A DNA stretch of 64,000 bases from contig JAXMBS010000013.1 in NCBI GenBank assembly GCA_046349775.1, positions 24,667-88,666 on the forward strand. The letters run 5' to 3'. Source of the DNA: JAEUIG01 sp046349775 (GTDB lineage Bacteria > Planctomycetota > Planctomycetia > Planctomycetales > Planctomycetaceae). Below are positions 26,077-33,940 of this stretch, piece by piece. Below the pieces are notes generated by a model. It was not told the origin of the DNA. It was given only the letters and a program-made list of their open reading frames with translations, and did not search any database. Position numbers and translations under genes: made by a program. The first letter of the stretch is position 1. The number at the start of each line of letters is the position of its first letter.

Positions 26077-26931
26077 ATGGCTGCACCACGGATTTGCGTG
26101 CTCCGCGCTCCGGGCACCAACTGCGATATTGAAACAGAGCATGCTTTTCGCCTCGCGGGCGGCGAGCCGGAGCGGGTGCACCTGTTCCGGCTGCTCGAAG
26201 AACCCGCGCTGCTGGCGAACTTCCAGGCGCTGTGCATTCCGGGGGGATTCAGTTACGGCGATGACGTGGGCGCAGGCGTTGTGTTCGGCGCACAGCTTCG
26301 CAGTCACCTCGGCACGGCGATCGGCGAGTTCCTGCAGCGTGATACGCTGGTGCTCGGCATCTGCAACGGGTTCCAGGTGCTGATGAAGTCCGGGATTCTG
26401 CCGGGCGGATCGACGACCTGGCAGACCGACGCCCCGCGCGACGCAACACTCACCTGGAACCAGAACGGGAAGTACACCGCGCTGTGGGTGCACCTCGATG
26501 TGTGCTCGCGACGCAGCCCGTTCCTTAAAGGGATCGACCGCCTCGAACTGCCGATCGCCCATGCGGAAGGCCGCCTCGCCGTCACGGAGCCGGCAGTCCT
26601 CGCGCGGTGGCACGACGCCAGCCAGATCGCGCTGTGCTATGCCGATCCCACGCGCGGCGCGGTCGGCGATCCGCACCGCGAACCGGAACTGCTCCCCTAC
26701 CCCATCAATCCCAACGGCTCGACGCAGAACATCGCCGGCCTGTGCGATCCGACCGGCCGCGTCCTCGGGCTGATGCCGCACCCCGAGCGACACCTGTTTG
26801 CGACGCAGCATCCGCAGTGGACCCGCCGCAATCTAAGCGGCGACGGGGCGGGATGGCGATTTTCCGGAATGCGGTCGACTACTTCCGTGCGGCTTGACCG
26901 TTCGACGGAAAAAAGAAGGGACCGCGAATGA
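26077..26931 (+). CDS. purQ: Phosphoribosylformylglycinamidine synthase subunit PurQ, C-terminus frameshifted
   Basis: The glutaminase subunit that supplies ammonia for FGAM synthesis in purine biosynthesis. It starts at the ATG at 26077 (RICVLRAPGTNCDIETEHAF). The nucleophile Cys is in VLGICNGFQVLMKSGILPGG, with the PGGFSYGDD oxyanion region before it. The catalytic His and Glu are in LGLMPHPERH. Near 26855 the frame slips: the read tail (WRFSGMRSTTSVRLDRS) is unlike the family, whereas the +1 frame gives GMAIFRNAVDYFRAA and stops at 26897. PurL is not nearby. Confidence 0.92.
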   Translation: MAAPRICVLRAPGTNCDIETEHAFRLAGGEPERVHLFRLLEEPALLANFQALCIPGGFSYGDDVGAGVVFGAQLRSHLGTAIGEFLQRDTLVLGICNGFQVLMKSGILPGGSTTWQTDAPRDATLTWNQNGKYTALWVHLDVCSRRSPFLKGIDRLELPIAHAEGRLAVTEPAVLARWHDASQIALCYADPTRGAVGDPHREPELLPYPINPNGSTQNIAGLCDPTGRVLGLMPHPERHLFATQHPQWTRRNLSGDGAGWRFSGMRSTTSVRLDRSTEKRRDRE

Positions 26932-26999
26932 ACGCTAATGCACGCTAATAAGCAAGAATCTGAATCCAGAACTTTCGTATTAGCGTCGATTAGCGTTTA
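26929..26999. repeat. Word-like palindrome with CGCTAAT words
   Basis: The arms at 26929-26952 and 26976-26999 are 24 bases each and about 20 of 24 positions are complementary. Each contains two copies of the word ACGCTAAT or its complement. Outer flanks GACCGC and GCGGTTC extend the pairing. It lies between convergent purQ and the esterase gene. Confidence 0.8.
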
Positions 27000-27071
27000 T
27001 CAGCGGTTCTTTCCTTCCTTCTATATTCGCGTCAATTCGAGTTGATTCGCGGTTCCCTTGCTTTCCGTCGC

Positions 27072-29171
27072 TTACTTCAGCGCTGCGAGGATGTCGTCGG
27101 CCGAGGGGGTGCCGTCCTTCCAGGTGACTGTGCCGCCGGCGAGGCCGTAGACTTTTGTGGTCGTTGGTCCCTTGGCGCCGTACACGGTCAGTTTGAGCGG
27201 GGCGGCGAGCGACAATAGACCGTCGATGTCGCCGTACTTCAGGGCGCCTGGCAGGAGGTTCGGGTCCTGGGCGTCCTTCACATTGGTGAAGGAGAAGCCC
27301 TGCAGGTCGATGGTCGCAGAGGCCAGCTTGTTGCCGGCGACCGCGCAGGCGAGTGCGCCGACCGGGCCGGCGCCATTCGTGGCCACGAGGTGCACGGCGC
27401 GAATCTCTGGCCGCGACAGGGACGCGGCGGCAACCGTCAGCACGTCGCGGACGCGGTCGGCCGCCAGCGGACGGTTGTAGCAGAACGTGTAGCTGGGGAA
27501 GCCCTCGTTCACTTTGCGCTCCGGCTGGCCGGTTCCCGGTACCGCTTCGCCGGTCCGCAGGAGGTCGATGCCGACGACGCCCTTGCCGGCATCCACAAGC
27601 TTCTGCACGGCCGGGATTGGCTGGCCGTCCGCTCCGAACAGCGCCGACTTGCCGGCACCGTCGAGCCACAGCACGACCTCGCCGGCGAACTTGTCGTTCA
27701 CGAGCACCGCGAACGGCACCTTCTCACCGCCCCGGCTGCAGTAGCCTTTGATGACATTGGTCGAGCCGACCATCGTCTGGCTGTCGTGCGAGGCGCTGAC
27801 TGTGCCCGAGGCCGGCAGGCCCTCACCCAGCATCACCCGCGCGGCAGTCCCGAGCACTTGCCGGTAGTCGGCCAGCTCTTCGCGCGTGTCCGGCACGATG
27901 GCGGCGAATTGGGCCCGAGATTCCTTCGTCAGCAATTCGCGCAGCTGCTCAGCGGTCAGGGCGTCGGTGGGCAGCGGATGAGCTGCGTCCCAGACCGTCA
28001 TCTCGGCCTGGGTCAGCGGGGTGAAATCGGTCTGCTTGACCGGCGCGGTCTGGTTCAGCCCCAGGTGCTGGTTGAACCAGTCGAACATCATTTCGCGGGC
28101 GACCTGGTTGTAGTTGTGGCCAAACTGCGGATAGCACACGGCGTTCACGTGGTCCGCCTGGCCGAACAGCGAGTACACCTGCTTCAGCTCCGGCAGCCCC
28201 TTGGTTTCGATGTCGATCGTCCAGTCGTTCGCACCGCTCATGGCCATCGGCTTGGGAGCGAACGTGGCAGCGATGGCGACGTTGTTCAGGCCGTGCCGGA
28301 GGTACGACGCGTTTTCGCAGACGCAGCCCCCCTGCATGGCCGTGGAGACCATTACGGCGGGAAACGCGACCGTCGGCCGCGGGTCGAGCGCGCAGAGCAT
28401 GAACGTCTGCGTGCCACCGCCGCTGGCGCCGGTGACGCCGATCCGCGAGCCGTCGACGTCCGGCAGGGACGTCAGGAAATCGAGCGCCCGGAGCGAATTC
28501 CACGTCTGCAGGCCCAGTTCATTCTGCAGCCACAATTCGGCCGTGACGTCGGTCAGCCCTTTACGATGGTCGAGCGGCTTGCTGTCGGCGTAGCCGACCA
28601 TGTCGTAATGGAACACGACGCAGCCCATCCGCGCGAGCTGCACCATGCGGGCCTGCAGCGGCGAGTGGGCGCCGCTGTTGAACTGCTCAGCTCCCGAGGC
28701 GATCTGTTCCTTCGCCGCGTCATCGCCAGCGTCGTAGAACCGGCCGTTGGCCCAGTGCCCGTGCGGACAGAGGACGCCCGGCGCCTTGCCGCTGACTTTC
28801 GTCGGCCGGTACAGGTTGCCCGTGACGTAGTGCCCCGGCCGGCTGGCGAAGTAAACCTTCTCGACGGTGTAGCCGTCCCGTTCGATCTTGCCGTGGATTA
28901 CCGGCGCGAGCGTCGTCCGCTCCGGCATCGGCCACAGCCCGCAAGCCACGAGCAACTGCTCGCGGATCCGCTGTGTCTGGGCCTCCCACGACTTGAGATC
29001 GGTCGGCGGCGCCCAGGAGTGATACTTGTCGTTCAGCGTCCGCAGCGGCTGGCTCAGCCGCACGTCGTCGCTCGCCGCGCCGGTCGGCGCGATACGTGAG
29101 ACGTCATCCGCTCCGCGCGCCGGCGACAGGCACAGAAAGCCGAGGAAGAACGCAGCGAAGATTCGAGGCAT
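27072..29171 (-). CDS. Secreted alpha/beta-hydrolase (acetyl-xylan-esterase-like), two-domain
   Basis: 699 residues from the ATG at 29171, which has AAGGTG just upstream. A Sec signal peptide (IFAAFFLGFLCLSPARG) is followed by an alpha/beta-hydrolase with nucleophile motif GVTGASGGGTQTF. The likely catalytic His is in YPQFGHNYNQ. A second half of about 250 residues (from roughly residue 450) looks like a truncated hydrolase-like or carbohydrate-binding domain. It probably deacetylates or de-esterifies plant or algal polysaccharide in the periplasm. It stands alone between repeats. Confidence 0.82.
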   Translation of the reverse strand: MPRIFAAFFLGFLCLSPARGADDVSRIAPTGAASDDVRLSQPLRTLNDKYHSWAPPTDLKSWEAQTQRIREQLLVACGLWPMPERTTLAPVIHGKIERDGYTVEKVYFASRPGHYVTGNLYRPTKVSGKAPGVLCPHGHWANGRFYDAGDDAAKEQIASGAEQFNSGAHSPLQARMVQLARMGCVVFHYDMVGYADSKPLDHRKGLTDVTAELWLQNELGLQTWNSLRALDFLTSLPDVDGSRIGVTGASGGGTQTFMLCALDPRPTVAFPAVMVSTAMQGGCVCENASYLRHGLNNVAIAATFAPKPMAMSGANDWTIDIETKGLPELKQVYSLFGQADHVNAVCYPQFGHNYNQVAREMMFDWFNQHLGLNQTAPVKQTDFTPLTQAEMTVWDAAHPLPTDALTAEQLRELLTKESRAQFAAIVPDTREELADYRQVLGTAARVMLGEGLPASGTVSASHDSQTMVGSTNVIKGYCSRGGEKVPFAVLVNDKFAGEVVLWLDGAGKSALFGADGQPIPAVQKLVDAGKGVVGIDLLRTGEAVPGTGQPERKVNEGFPSYTFCYNRPLAADRVRDVLTVAAASLSRPEIRAVHLVATNGAGPVGALACAVAGNKLASATIDLQGFSFTNVKDAQDPNLLPGALKYGDIDGLLSLAAPLKLTVYGAKGPTTTKVYGLAGGTVTWKDGTPSADDILAALK

Positions 29172-29281
29172 ACGACACCTTGTGAGCAGCAAAGGGAAAC
29201 CAGCGCACGATCACTACTGCGGCCCATTCCAGCCGGACGCCGCCGCCGCTGCAAGCGAGCAGCCCCGCCGGCCGTAAGAAT

Positions 29282-29425
29282 GTATGAAGGTGCGAAGGTA
29301 TGAAAGTGAAAAAGTGCTGGAGTGCGATGCGTCGACGCCCCGCTAGAATGACCCTGTTACATTGGAGTGCACTTTAATTCTTCACACTGTTCGTACTTTT
29401 CGCACTTTCCTTCGCACCTTCATAC
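29282..29425. repeat. Long-range inverted repeat upstream of cysteine desulfurase
   Basis: GTATGAAGGTGCGAAGG at 29282-29298 is perfectly complementary to 29409-29425 (17 bp). Neighbouring words (GTATGAAAGTG, TTCGCACTTTCC) extend the similarity. A related element lies after the gene at 30584-30660, so the gene is flanked by the same word family. Confidence 0.75.
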
Positions 29426-29442
29426 TTTCGCACCTGTCACCC

Positions 29443-30597
29443 TTGCCCGTTTACCTCGACTACCACGCCACGACCCTCATCGATCCCCGCGTCGCCGCCG
29501 AGATGCGGCCGTGGCTGGGGGAGCGGTTCGGAAATCCCGCGAGCACTGGGCACGCCGTCGGACGCGCGGCGGCCGAAGCTGTCGCGGCGGCGCGGACGAC
29601 GATTGCCGCTGCGATCGGTGCCGAGGCGGAGTCGATCATCTTCACCAGTGGTGCGACAGAGGCGAATAATCTCGCGCTCAAGGGGGTGCTCCAGGCTGCC
29701 GGGCGCGGCGCACAACTCATCACGAATGCGGCCGAGCACCGCAGCGTTCTCGACCCGGCCCGCCGACTCCGCCGCGAAGGCTGCGGCGTAACAATCGTCC
29801 CGGTTGATCCCCACGGCCGTGTTGATCCCCGGCAGATCGAGAACGCTTTGCAGCCGGCGACGCGGCTCGTCTCCGTGATGCTGGCCAACAACGAAGTCGG
29901 CACCGCGAATCCAATCCGTGAAATCGGCGATCTCTGCCGCGAGCGCGGTGTGCTGCTGCATTGTGACGCCGCCCAAGCTGTCGGGAAGCTGCCGCTGGAT
30001 CTGGAGGCGCTACCGGTCGATCTGCTGACGTTCAACGCCCACAAGTTATGCGGACCGCAGGGGATCGGAGCGCTGTATATCCGCAAGGCTGACCCGCCGA
30101 TCCCGCTCCTGCCGTTGATCGACGGCGGTGGCCATGAGCGCGGCCTGCGCAGCGGGACTCTGCCCGTCGCTCTGATCATTGGTTTTGCTGCTGCCGTTCG
30201 GATCGCTGTCGCTGAGCGCGACACCGAACAGCCGCGCGTTGCCTTGCTGCGGGACCGGCTCCGCAGTGCGCTGGCGGGCAGCCTCAATGAGCTGACGTTC
30301 CACGGACACCCGGTGGAGCGGCTGGCCGGCAATCTGAACGTCGGTTTCGAAGGGGTCGACGGCGACGCGCTGCTGATCGGCGTCGCCGAACGCGGCCTGT
30401 GCGTCAGTTCCGGCTCGGCCTGTACCACGGCCAACCCGGAACCGAGCCACGTCCTGCGGGCAATGGGCGTCCGCGACGGCCTCGCCCGGGCCAGCCTCCG
30501 GTTCGGCCTCGGCCGGTTTACGACGGCGGACGAAGTCGACGCGGCGGCAGAAATCGTTGTCGAGGTCGTTCGTGCGCTTCGCGGTGCGAAGGTGTGA
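29443..30597 (+). CDS. Cysteine desulfurase (NifS/IscS family)
   Basis: A PLP enzyme that removes sulfur from cysteine for Fe-S clusters or tRNA thiolation; 384 residues if translated from the TTG at 29443 (PVYLDYHATT). Visible motifs are FTSGATEANNLALKG, the PLP-binding Lys in FNAHKLCGPQGIGA and the active Cys loop CVSSGSACTT. The open frame continues upstream to 29362, but only through repeat sequence. No IscU, SufE or thiI partner is adjacent. The stop codon lies inside the downstream word repeat. Confidence 0.92.
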   Translation: MPVYLDYHATTLIDPRVAAEMRPWLGERFGNPASTGHAVGRAAAEAVAAARTTIAAAIGAEAESIIFTSGATEANNLALKGVLQAAGRGAQLITNAAEHRSVLDPARRLRREGCGVTIVPVDPHGRVDPRQIENALQPATRLVSVMLANNEVGTANPIREIGDLCRERGVLLHCDAAQAVGKLPLDLEALPVDLLTFNAHKLCGPQGIGALYIRKADPPIPLLPLIDGGGHERGLRSGTLPVALIIGFAAAVRIAVAERDTEQPRVALLRDRLRSALAGSLNELTFHGHPVERLAGNLNVGFEGVDGDALLIGVAERGLCVSSGSACTTANPEPSHVLRAMGVRDGLARASLRFGLGRFTTADEVDAAAEIVVEVVRALRGAKV

Positions 30598-30660
30598 ATG
30601 TATGAAGAGTGCGAAGGAACGATCTTACTTTTGCACCTTCACACCTTTGTACGTTCGCAC
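30584..30660. repeat. Word-like inverted repeat overlapping the desulfurase stop
   Basis: The left words GGTGCGAAGGTGTGAA (30582-30597) and GAGTGCGAAGG are matched by GCACCTTCACACC and GTTCGCACC on the right (30633-30661). The element shares the words GGTGCGAA and GTGCGAAGG with the repeat at 29282-29425. It provides the last codons and the stop of the desulfurase gene. Confidence 0.65.
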
Positions 30661-30718
30661 CCCGGTGTTGAGAACATCGCCTCAATACCGCATAATCTGC
30701 GGCAACGGGAGACCTGCC

Positions 30719-31228
30719 GTGGCCTTGCGCTCCAATCACTACGACGCCGCGTTCGAGGCGTATCTCCGCACGGAGCGGCGCCCGTATGTTGCCGTCGACG
30801 AGGCCCGCCGCGCCCTGTCGGCCGACTCCTCGCTCAAATCCCTCGACTTCATCGTCTACTCGACTCACGGCAAGAACCTGCTCGTCGACGTCAAAGGCCG
30901 CAAGTTCCCCACCGGCGCCGACGGCCAGGGCCAGCGCTGGGAGAACTGGGCTGAAGAGGACGACCTCGCCAGCCTGCTTCGCTGGCAGCAGCTCTTCGGC
31001 GGCGACTTTCGCTCTGCCCTGATTTTCGCCTACGACATTTGCGAACCCCGCTGGCACGAGCAGCATCCGCAGCGCTGGGAGTTCCGCGAGCGGACGTATG
31101 CGTTTTACGGCGTCTGGGCCGATGAATACGCGGCCGTCATGCGTGGCCGCTCCCGCGCCTGGGAGACCGTCACCGTCCCCCGCCGCGACTACCACACACT
31201 GCGTCGCCCGATTGCCGAGCTGCTGTGA
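30719..31228 (+). CDS. HYExAFE family protein
   Basis: 169 residues from the GTG at 30719, preceded by GGGAG eight bases upstream. The N-terminus LRSNHYDAAFEAYL carries a variant of the motif that names this planctomycete family. The central region has FIVYSTHGKNLLVDVKGRKF, which resembles the D-x-K core of PD-(D/E)XK nucleases, followed by a helical C-terminus. Nuclease activity is therefore possible but unproven. The gene lies in an independent locus between the desulfurase and a small membrane protein. Confidence 0.8.
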   Translation: MALRSNHYDAAFEAYLRTERRPYVAVDEARRALSADSSLKSLDFIVYSTHGKNLLVDVKGRKFPTGADGQGQRWENWAEEDDLASLLRWQQLFGGDFRSALIFAYDICEPRWHEQHPQRWEFRERTYAFYGVWADEYAAVMRGRSRAWETVTVPRRDYHTLRRPIAELL

Positions 31229-31254
31229 ACTTCGCCAATCCCACCTGACACCCA

Positions 31255-31515
31255 ATGCGTCTGTCCATGCCTGCTCAACAGCGATTATCATCGTTCATCA
31301 GCGGTTGCTGTCTGCCTGTGAACCGGTTGCGCCGCCGATTCCTGGCCGTGCTGCCGCTGCTGGTTCTCCACGTGGCTCCGGCCCTTGCCCAGCAGCCTGC
31401 CGGCGGATCGCAGATCGTCGTCCAGGAGCGCGTCCCTTACGTCGAGTCGCTGGTCGCCGCGGCCCTGTGCGGCGCTGCGATATTCGCGGTTTGCCGTTCC
31501 AGCCGGCGCAACTGA
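31255..31515 (+). CDS. Small membrane protein, hypothetical
   Basis: 86 residues with an N-terminal signal peptide (LRRRFLAVLPLLVLHVAPALA), a short Gln-rich linker and one transmembrane helix ending in a basic stop-transfer (PYVESLVAAALCGAAIFAVC then RSSRRN). The pattern resembles many short planctomycete envelope proteins. No function is indicated; the downstream neighbour on the same strand is a membrane permease-like protein. Confidence 0.7.
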   Translation: MRLSMPAQQRLSSFISGCCLPVNRLRRRFLAVLPLLVLHVAPALAQQPAGGSQIVVQERVPYVESLVAAALCGAAIFAVCRSSRRN

Positions 31516-31593
31516 AGGTCGCAACTGTCGCATCGCTGCTTGACCACTCTGTCACTCTTCAACTCTTTCACCCTGGTACCCCGTCCCGCCTCG

Positions 31594-32022
31594 ATGCCGC
31601 TCGGCCACGGCCAGCTGTTCAATCGCTTCTCGAAGTTCGCCGCCCGTGCGACCGGGCACCCGTTCGCATTTCTGCTCGCAATGCTGACGATCGTCGTCTG
31701 GGGCCTGACCGGTCCGCTGTTCGGCTTCAGTGACACCTGGCAGCTCGTCATCAACACCGGCACGACGGTGGTGACGTTCCTGATGGTGTTCCTGATTCAG
31801 AACACGCAGAACCGCGACAGCGCCGCCCTGCAGATCAAGCTTGACGAACTGATCCGCGCGACCAACACCGCCCATAACGCGCTGCTCGACCTGGAGGAGC
31901 TCGACGCCGTTGAATTGGAGCGGCTGCGGGAACGCTACGAGCAACTGGCCACCGCCGCCCGCGTCCAGATCGAACGGGGCGAATCCGACCTCGGTTCGCC
32001 GCAAATCGACAAGCCAACGTGA
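31594..32022 (+). CDS. Low-affinity iron permease family protein
   Basis: 142 residues from the ATG at 31594; an earlier in-frame start at 31540 would add an unlikely leader. Two transmembrane helices (HPFAFLLAMLTIVVWGLTGP and WQLVINTGTTVVTFLMVFLI) are followed by IQNTQNRDSAALQIKLDELI, the hallmark of the low-affinity iron permease family. The rest is helical and acidic. Bacterial members are much shorter than yeast Fet4, and transport has rarely been shown, so the name states family only. Confidence 0.88.
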   Translation: MPLGHGQLFNRFSKFAARATGHPFAFLLAMLTIVVWGLTGPLFGFSDTWQLVINTGTTVVTFLMVFLIQNTQNRDSAALQIKLDELIRATNTAHNALLDLEELDAVELERLRERYEQLATAARVQIERGESDLGSPQIDKPT

Positions 32023-32171
32023 CAACGTCGTCAGAATGAAAAGCAGGATGCGACAAAGAGAACAGAGGACGCCGAACATGAGATATCGCCGACGATTCTT
32101 CGGCTACGCACACGAAATCTCCCGCCGAAAGTCGCCCAGCGCCTTCAATCGTGCTCGACCTCGCGCAACAG

Positions 32172-32255
32172 CTTCGTGACCTTCGTTGCCTTCTGTAAAT
32201 CCTGTCTTTGTTCGATGAAAGAAGTTTGAACAGAATGGCGCGAAGGACACAAAAG
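32172..32255. repeat. Word-like palindrome, second copy of the GTGACCTTC family
   Basis: The left arm at 32172-32196 reads CTTCGTGACCTTCGTTGCC then TTCTGT; the right arm at 32230-32255 is its imperfect complement (ACAGAATGGCGCGAAGGACA and on). The same words occur at 25802-25857, so this is a dispersed element. Confidence 0.65.
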
Positions 32256-32287
32256 TAAGACTCAGACGTCTATTTCTTGTGACCCCA

Positions 32288-32599
32288 ATGCGCACGACCC
32301 GGTTGCGACGAATCGTCAGACGTGCCGTCACAATCCTGGCGGTCGTGGTGCTGCTGCTCGGCGGTTACGTCAGCGCCTATCTTGCGGTGGAGTTTTTAAA
32401 GGGACGCGCCGGTGTGATCCCGGGACAAGGCGATCTCTTTGCGTTCGCTCCGCTCCAGCAGTATCAGCATTCCGATCTTCCAGGGAGCATCACATTCGCC
32501 GCCGTCAGTGTGTGGTGCCGCAACGGCGGACAGGTCCCGTTCGACGAGACTTCCGAGAATGTCCGCAAGAATTCGATTGGGCGGGAATGGCAATGGTAG
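32288..32599 (+). CDS. Small membrane protein, hypothetical
   Basis: 103 residues from the ATG at 32288; a GTG at 32279 is possible. One transmembrane helix (AVTILAVVVLLLGGYVSAYL) is preceded by Arg-rich sequence, giving an inside-N topology. The C-terminal 60 residues contain aromatic and Gln residues (FAFAPLQQYQHSDLPG) and one Cys. No family was recognised and no neighbour suggests a role. Confidence 0.5.
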   Translation: MRTTRLRRIVRRAVTILAVVVLLLGGYVSAYLAVEFLKGRAGVIPGQGDLFAFAPLQQYQHSDLPGSITFAAVSVWCRNGGQVPFDETSENVRKNSIGREWQW

Positions 32600-32668
32600 C
32601 CCACCATCTGCAGCAAGCCCGGGCGAGAACCAGTGGCGATCGTCTCCGTTTCGTCTCTTCCCTCCTGT

Positions 32669-33649
32669 TCAGTTTTCTTCCCCGCGGTGCAGCGTGTCCG
32701 ACAGTTGATCGAGGTCGACATTGCCGCCGGACAGGATGATCCCGACCCGCAGCGTCGCGAACGTCGCCGCCTGTCGCCGCACTGCCGCCACCGCCACGGC
32801 CGACGACGGCTCGATCACGACCTTCAGCCGCGTCCAGACGAACTTCAGCGCCTCCACAATTTCCGCCTCAGTCACGGTGATGATCCGCTCGACGTGCCGC
32901 TGCAGTACTGGAAACGTGCATTGCCCCAGGCTGGTCTTGAGCCCGTCCGCGATCGTCACGGGGTTCTCCGAAGGCACGATCCGCCCCGCTGCCAGTGACC
33001 GGTAGGCGTCGTCCGCCGTTGCCGGCTCTCCCAGCAGCACCCGGCACTCGGGCGCAACGTAGTGCGTTGTCAGCGCCGTTCCCGCGGCCAGTCCGCCGCC
33101 TCCGACCGGGCACACGACCGCATCCAGCCGCGGGATCTGCTCATGCAGTTCCAGCGACGCCGTCGCCTGCCCCGCCACGATTCGCAGGTCATCATACGGG
33201 TGAACGAGCGTCGCCCCGGTCTCGGCGATCACCCGCGCTGCGGTGGCCTCGCGATCGGCGAGCGTCGGCCGGCAGTCGTAGACCTTCGCGCCGTATCCCG
33301 CGACCGCACTGCGCTTGATCGGCGGCGCGTTCTCCGGGATCACCACGTACGCCGGAATTCCGCGCACATGTGCCGCTGCCGCCAGCGCCGCCCCGTGATT
33401 GCCGGACGAGTGCGTGACAACGCCGCGTGCCGCTTCTGCCGCGCTCAGACTCAGCACGGCGTTGCACGCGCCGCGAAACTTGAATGCTCCCGTCCGCTGG
33501 AAGTTCTCGCATTTCAGGTACGCGCGGCATCCCAGCCACTCGTCAAGCCGGCGGCTCGTCAACACCTCCGTCCGCCGGACGAGCGGTCCGATCCGCTCCG
33601 CCGCCGCGCGAATTTCGGCCAGTGTCAACGGTGTGTCGGGTGTCGCCAT
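32669..33649 (-). CDS. Threonine/serine dehydratase-type PLP enzyme
   Basis: 326 residues from the ATG at 33649. It is a fold-type-II PLP lyase deaminating L-threonine/serine or hydroxyaspartate. The PLP Lys is in NFQRTGAFKFRGACNAV; the substrate loop is THSSGNHGAALAAAA; the phosphate-binding glycine loop is VVCPVGGGGLAAG. The C-terminal SGGNVD is typical of serine racemase and hydroxyaspartate lyase relatives. There is no ACT domain, so it is the short catabolic-type enzyme and not a feedback-controlled IlvA. Confidence 0.9.
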   Translation of the reverse strand: MATPDTPLTLAEIRAAAERIGPLVRRTEVLTSRRLDEWLGCRAYLKCENFQRTGAFKFRGACNAVLSLSAAEAARGVVTHSSGNHGAALAAAAHVRGIPAYVVIPENAPPIKRSAVAGYGAKVYDCRPTLADREATAARVIAETGATLVHPYDDLRIVAGQATASLELHEQIPRLDAVVCPVGGGGLAAGTALTTHYVAPECRVLLGEPATADDAYRSLAAGRIVPSENPVTIADGLKTSLGQCTFPVLQRHVERIITVTEAEIVEALKFVWTRLKVVIEPSSAVAVAAVRRQAATFATLRVGIILSGGNVDLDQLSDTLHRGEEN

Positions 33650-33786
33650 CGGCAATCATTGATCAGCAGGCAGCAAGTGAGCCGTGCAATATGCAGTATG
33701 CGAGCGGCAATCCGCAATCGGAAATTCGCGGCGACGTGGGCTTCCCTGTCACGATTCATCCGCTAAACTCACGGTTTGGTCGACCG

Positions 33787-33823
33787 CCGGTCGCGACTCT
33801 GTCGCGGACCGGTTCCTTTTTTT
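33787..33823 (+). terminator. Hairpin plus T-run in the guaA leader
   Basis: CCGGTCGCGA at 33787-33796 pairs with TCGCGGACCGG at 33802-33812 with one bulge. Seven T follow at 33817-33823. It lies 118 bases upstream of guaA on the same strand, with no plus-strand gene before it, so it could be an attenuator. No matching antiterminator was found. Confidence 0.4.
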
Positions 33824-33940
33824 GGCGGCAAGCGCAGGGTTGACTGGCCGCGCCCGTCAGGAAGCGGTCCCGGACGCCGTTTGTCAACCGAATCAATGGC
33901 GCTCCCTCACGGTCGCGGCTAGTACGAGTACCGACAACCG

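Noticed and set aside
27390..29099. 569-codon open frame on the plus strand
   Set aside because: It lies entirely opposite the esterase gene, with His/Arg/Val-rich composition typical of antisense reading.
29282..29425. CRISPR or transposon ends near the desulfurase
   Set aside because: There are no regularly spaced identical repeats, no spacers and no transposase gene; the words are mirrored and degenerate.
33787..33823. Guanine riboswitch upstream of guaA
   Set aside because: The purine riboswitch core and its conserved loop bases are not present; only a simple hairpin is seen.
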